A stretch of 6,394 bases of DNA from Spirochaetota bacterium (lineage in GTDB: Bacteria > Spirochaetota > UBA4802 > UBA5550). Shown here piece after piece: positions 5,688 to 6,394 of the stretch; the first letter of the stretch is position 1; each line of letters starts with the position of its first letter. The stretch lies in the NCBI GenBank assembly GCA_022704585.1, contig JAKJGD010000131.1:1-6394 (forward strand), in the 5' to 3' direction. A program made the translations under genes and the position numbers. The notes beneath the pieces are model-generated. The model made no database searches, was not told where the DNA came from, and saw only the letters and a program-made list of their open reading frames with translations.

Positions 5688-6394
5688 TCAGAAATAACAG
5701 GTCAAGCTCAGCGTGTTGAGCGAGAAAGAAACATCGACATCGCCTTTTTCTTTAATGGTCTTTTTCTGATGAAGGACCGGGATCAGGATTCCCCACGCGC
5801 ACCCGATTGCCGCGCCGACCAGGGTATCGCTCCAGAAATGCTCTCCCGCGAGGGGCCGGGCAATCGAAACCACGCTGGAGGCCGCCATGGAGATTACCCA
5901 TACAGCCGGCACCCATTTGCTTTTCGGGTACCTGTTCATGAATATATATGAGAACGCGGTCGTGACGGCGAAGCAGGACCCGGCATGGCCGGAGTAAAAC
6001 GACCGCCAGTCCCACGACGAGTTGTTTGCCTGCTTGTACCAGTTTGCCGCCCGATACATGTACGGCCTGGGCCGGGGCATGGAGCCGGCCACAATCTGGT
6101 TCAGCATCGCGGACATCGCGAGCGACTCGCCCACGATAAGAAAATCCTCCAGTACCCCGTGCCAGCCGAATTGGGGAAGCTCGATCAGGCTGAGGCAGAG
6201 CGTCGCTGCCGGTATGACGATGGTGCCGACATGCCCCGCCGTACCCCACCCCGGATAGTGGTAGCCGATCACGGATCGGTCCATCGCGTTGACGCTGCTC
6301 GAGTTAAGCTTGGATATGTGAGCGCGTGGGAGATTGCCTTCCAGGTAGCGCACTGACACGGCCACAAGGGTCGAAATGAAGGTGACCGGTATGT
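5688..6394 (-). CDS. PAP2-family (type 2 phosphatidic acid phosphatase-like) membrane phosphatase, 5' end outside window
   Basis: The frame stays open past a GTG at 6365 to the window edge. The residues beyond it (IPVTFISTLV) are hydrophobic and continue a membrane segment, so the true start is very likely outside. Numbering from that GTG (225 residues), the catalytic motifs are YSGHAG (124-129, His127) and SIARPLAGEHFWSD (167-180: Arg170, His176, Asp180). These fit PSGH and SR-x5-H-x3-D of the PAP2/acid phosphatase superfamily, which removes phosphate from lipid phosphates or undecaprenyl pyrophosphate. Motif 1 (K-x6-RP) is recognisable as PRPRPY (97-102), but Ala93 stands where the Lys is expected. 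An Asp-Arg-Ser stretch (29-31) before the first full helix resembles a subset of periplasm-facing PAP2 proteins. It ends in a polar, Ser-rich tail and is convergent with the ankyrin gene. Confidence 0.85.
   Translation of the reverse strand, partial: IPVTFISTLVAVSVRYLEGNLPRAHISKLNSSSVNAMDRSVIGYHYPGWGTAGHVGTIVIPAATLCLSLIELPQFGWHGVLEDFLIVGESLAMSAMLNQIVAGSMPRPRPYMYRAANWYKQANNSSWDWRSFYSGHAGSCFAVTTAFSYIFMNRYPKSKWVPAVWVISMAASSVVSIARPLAGEHFWSDTLVGAAIGCAWGILIPVLHQKKTIKEKGDVDVSFSLNTLSLTCYF

Noticed and set aside
5752..6249. 165-codon - strand frame inside the PAP2 gene
   Set aside because: It is an offset frame of the same strand. The PAP2 motifs are all in the other frame.
1..6394. CRISPR array, tRNA, rRNA, toxin-antitoxin pair, retron or phage defence system
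   Set aside because: I saw no regularly spaced direct repeats, no tRNA-like cloverleaf and no reverse transcriptase, nuclease or antitoxin motif. The only tandem repeats are the ankyrin coding units.

Overview
The window is a GC-rich bacterial chromosomal segment whose coding regions are roughly 60% GC by eye. It has no rRNA, tRNA, CRISPR array, transposase or phage gene that I can see. The presence of Aat (an N-end-rule enzyme typical of Gram-negative lineages) and of exported proteins with ordinary signal peptides suggests a Gram-negative organism. A spirochaete or a deltaproteobacterium-like lineage would fit, but no gene here fixes the taxon, so this is a weak inference.

Layout from left to right: (1) the last 26 codons of an SGNH/GDSL-type hydrolase on the + strand (3-83). 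(2) A ten-helix AEC-family permease on the - strand (102-1076), convergent with the hydrolase; the two stop codons sit in the arms of a 7-bp inverted repeat. (3) An AT-rich divergent promoter region (1077-1211). (4) aat, leucyl/phenylalanyl-tRNA--protein transferase, on the + strand (1212-1907), ending in a perfect 30-bp palindrome that probably acts as a two-way terminator. (5) A very long - strand gene (1954-4584) for an exported or membrane-anchored 876-residue protein. Most of it is helical and unrecognised, and it ends in a domain that looks like the Mog1/PsbP fold. (6) A 301-bp AT-rich divergent region (4585-4885) with candidate promoters in both directions and several inverted repeats. 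(7) A small secreted ankyrin-repeat protein on the + strand (4886-5422) with lower GC than its neighbours. (8) A 265-bp AT-rich gap (5423-5687) with a possible terminator and a possible 38-residue hydrophobic small ORF. (9) The 3' part of a PAP2-family phosphatase gene on the - strand (5688-6394), whose 5' end lies beyond the window.

The genes alternate in strand, each with its own promoter-like or terminator-like sequence, so nothing here looks like an operon or a multi-gene system. The nearest things to novelty are the large uncharacterised exported protein, the AT-rich ankyrin island with its inverted-repeat-bounded upstream element, and the PAP2 protein that lacks the usual lysine of its first active-site motif. 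I found no convincing evidence of a previously undescribed biological system.
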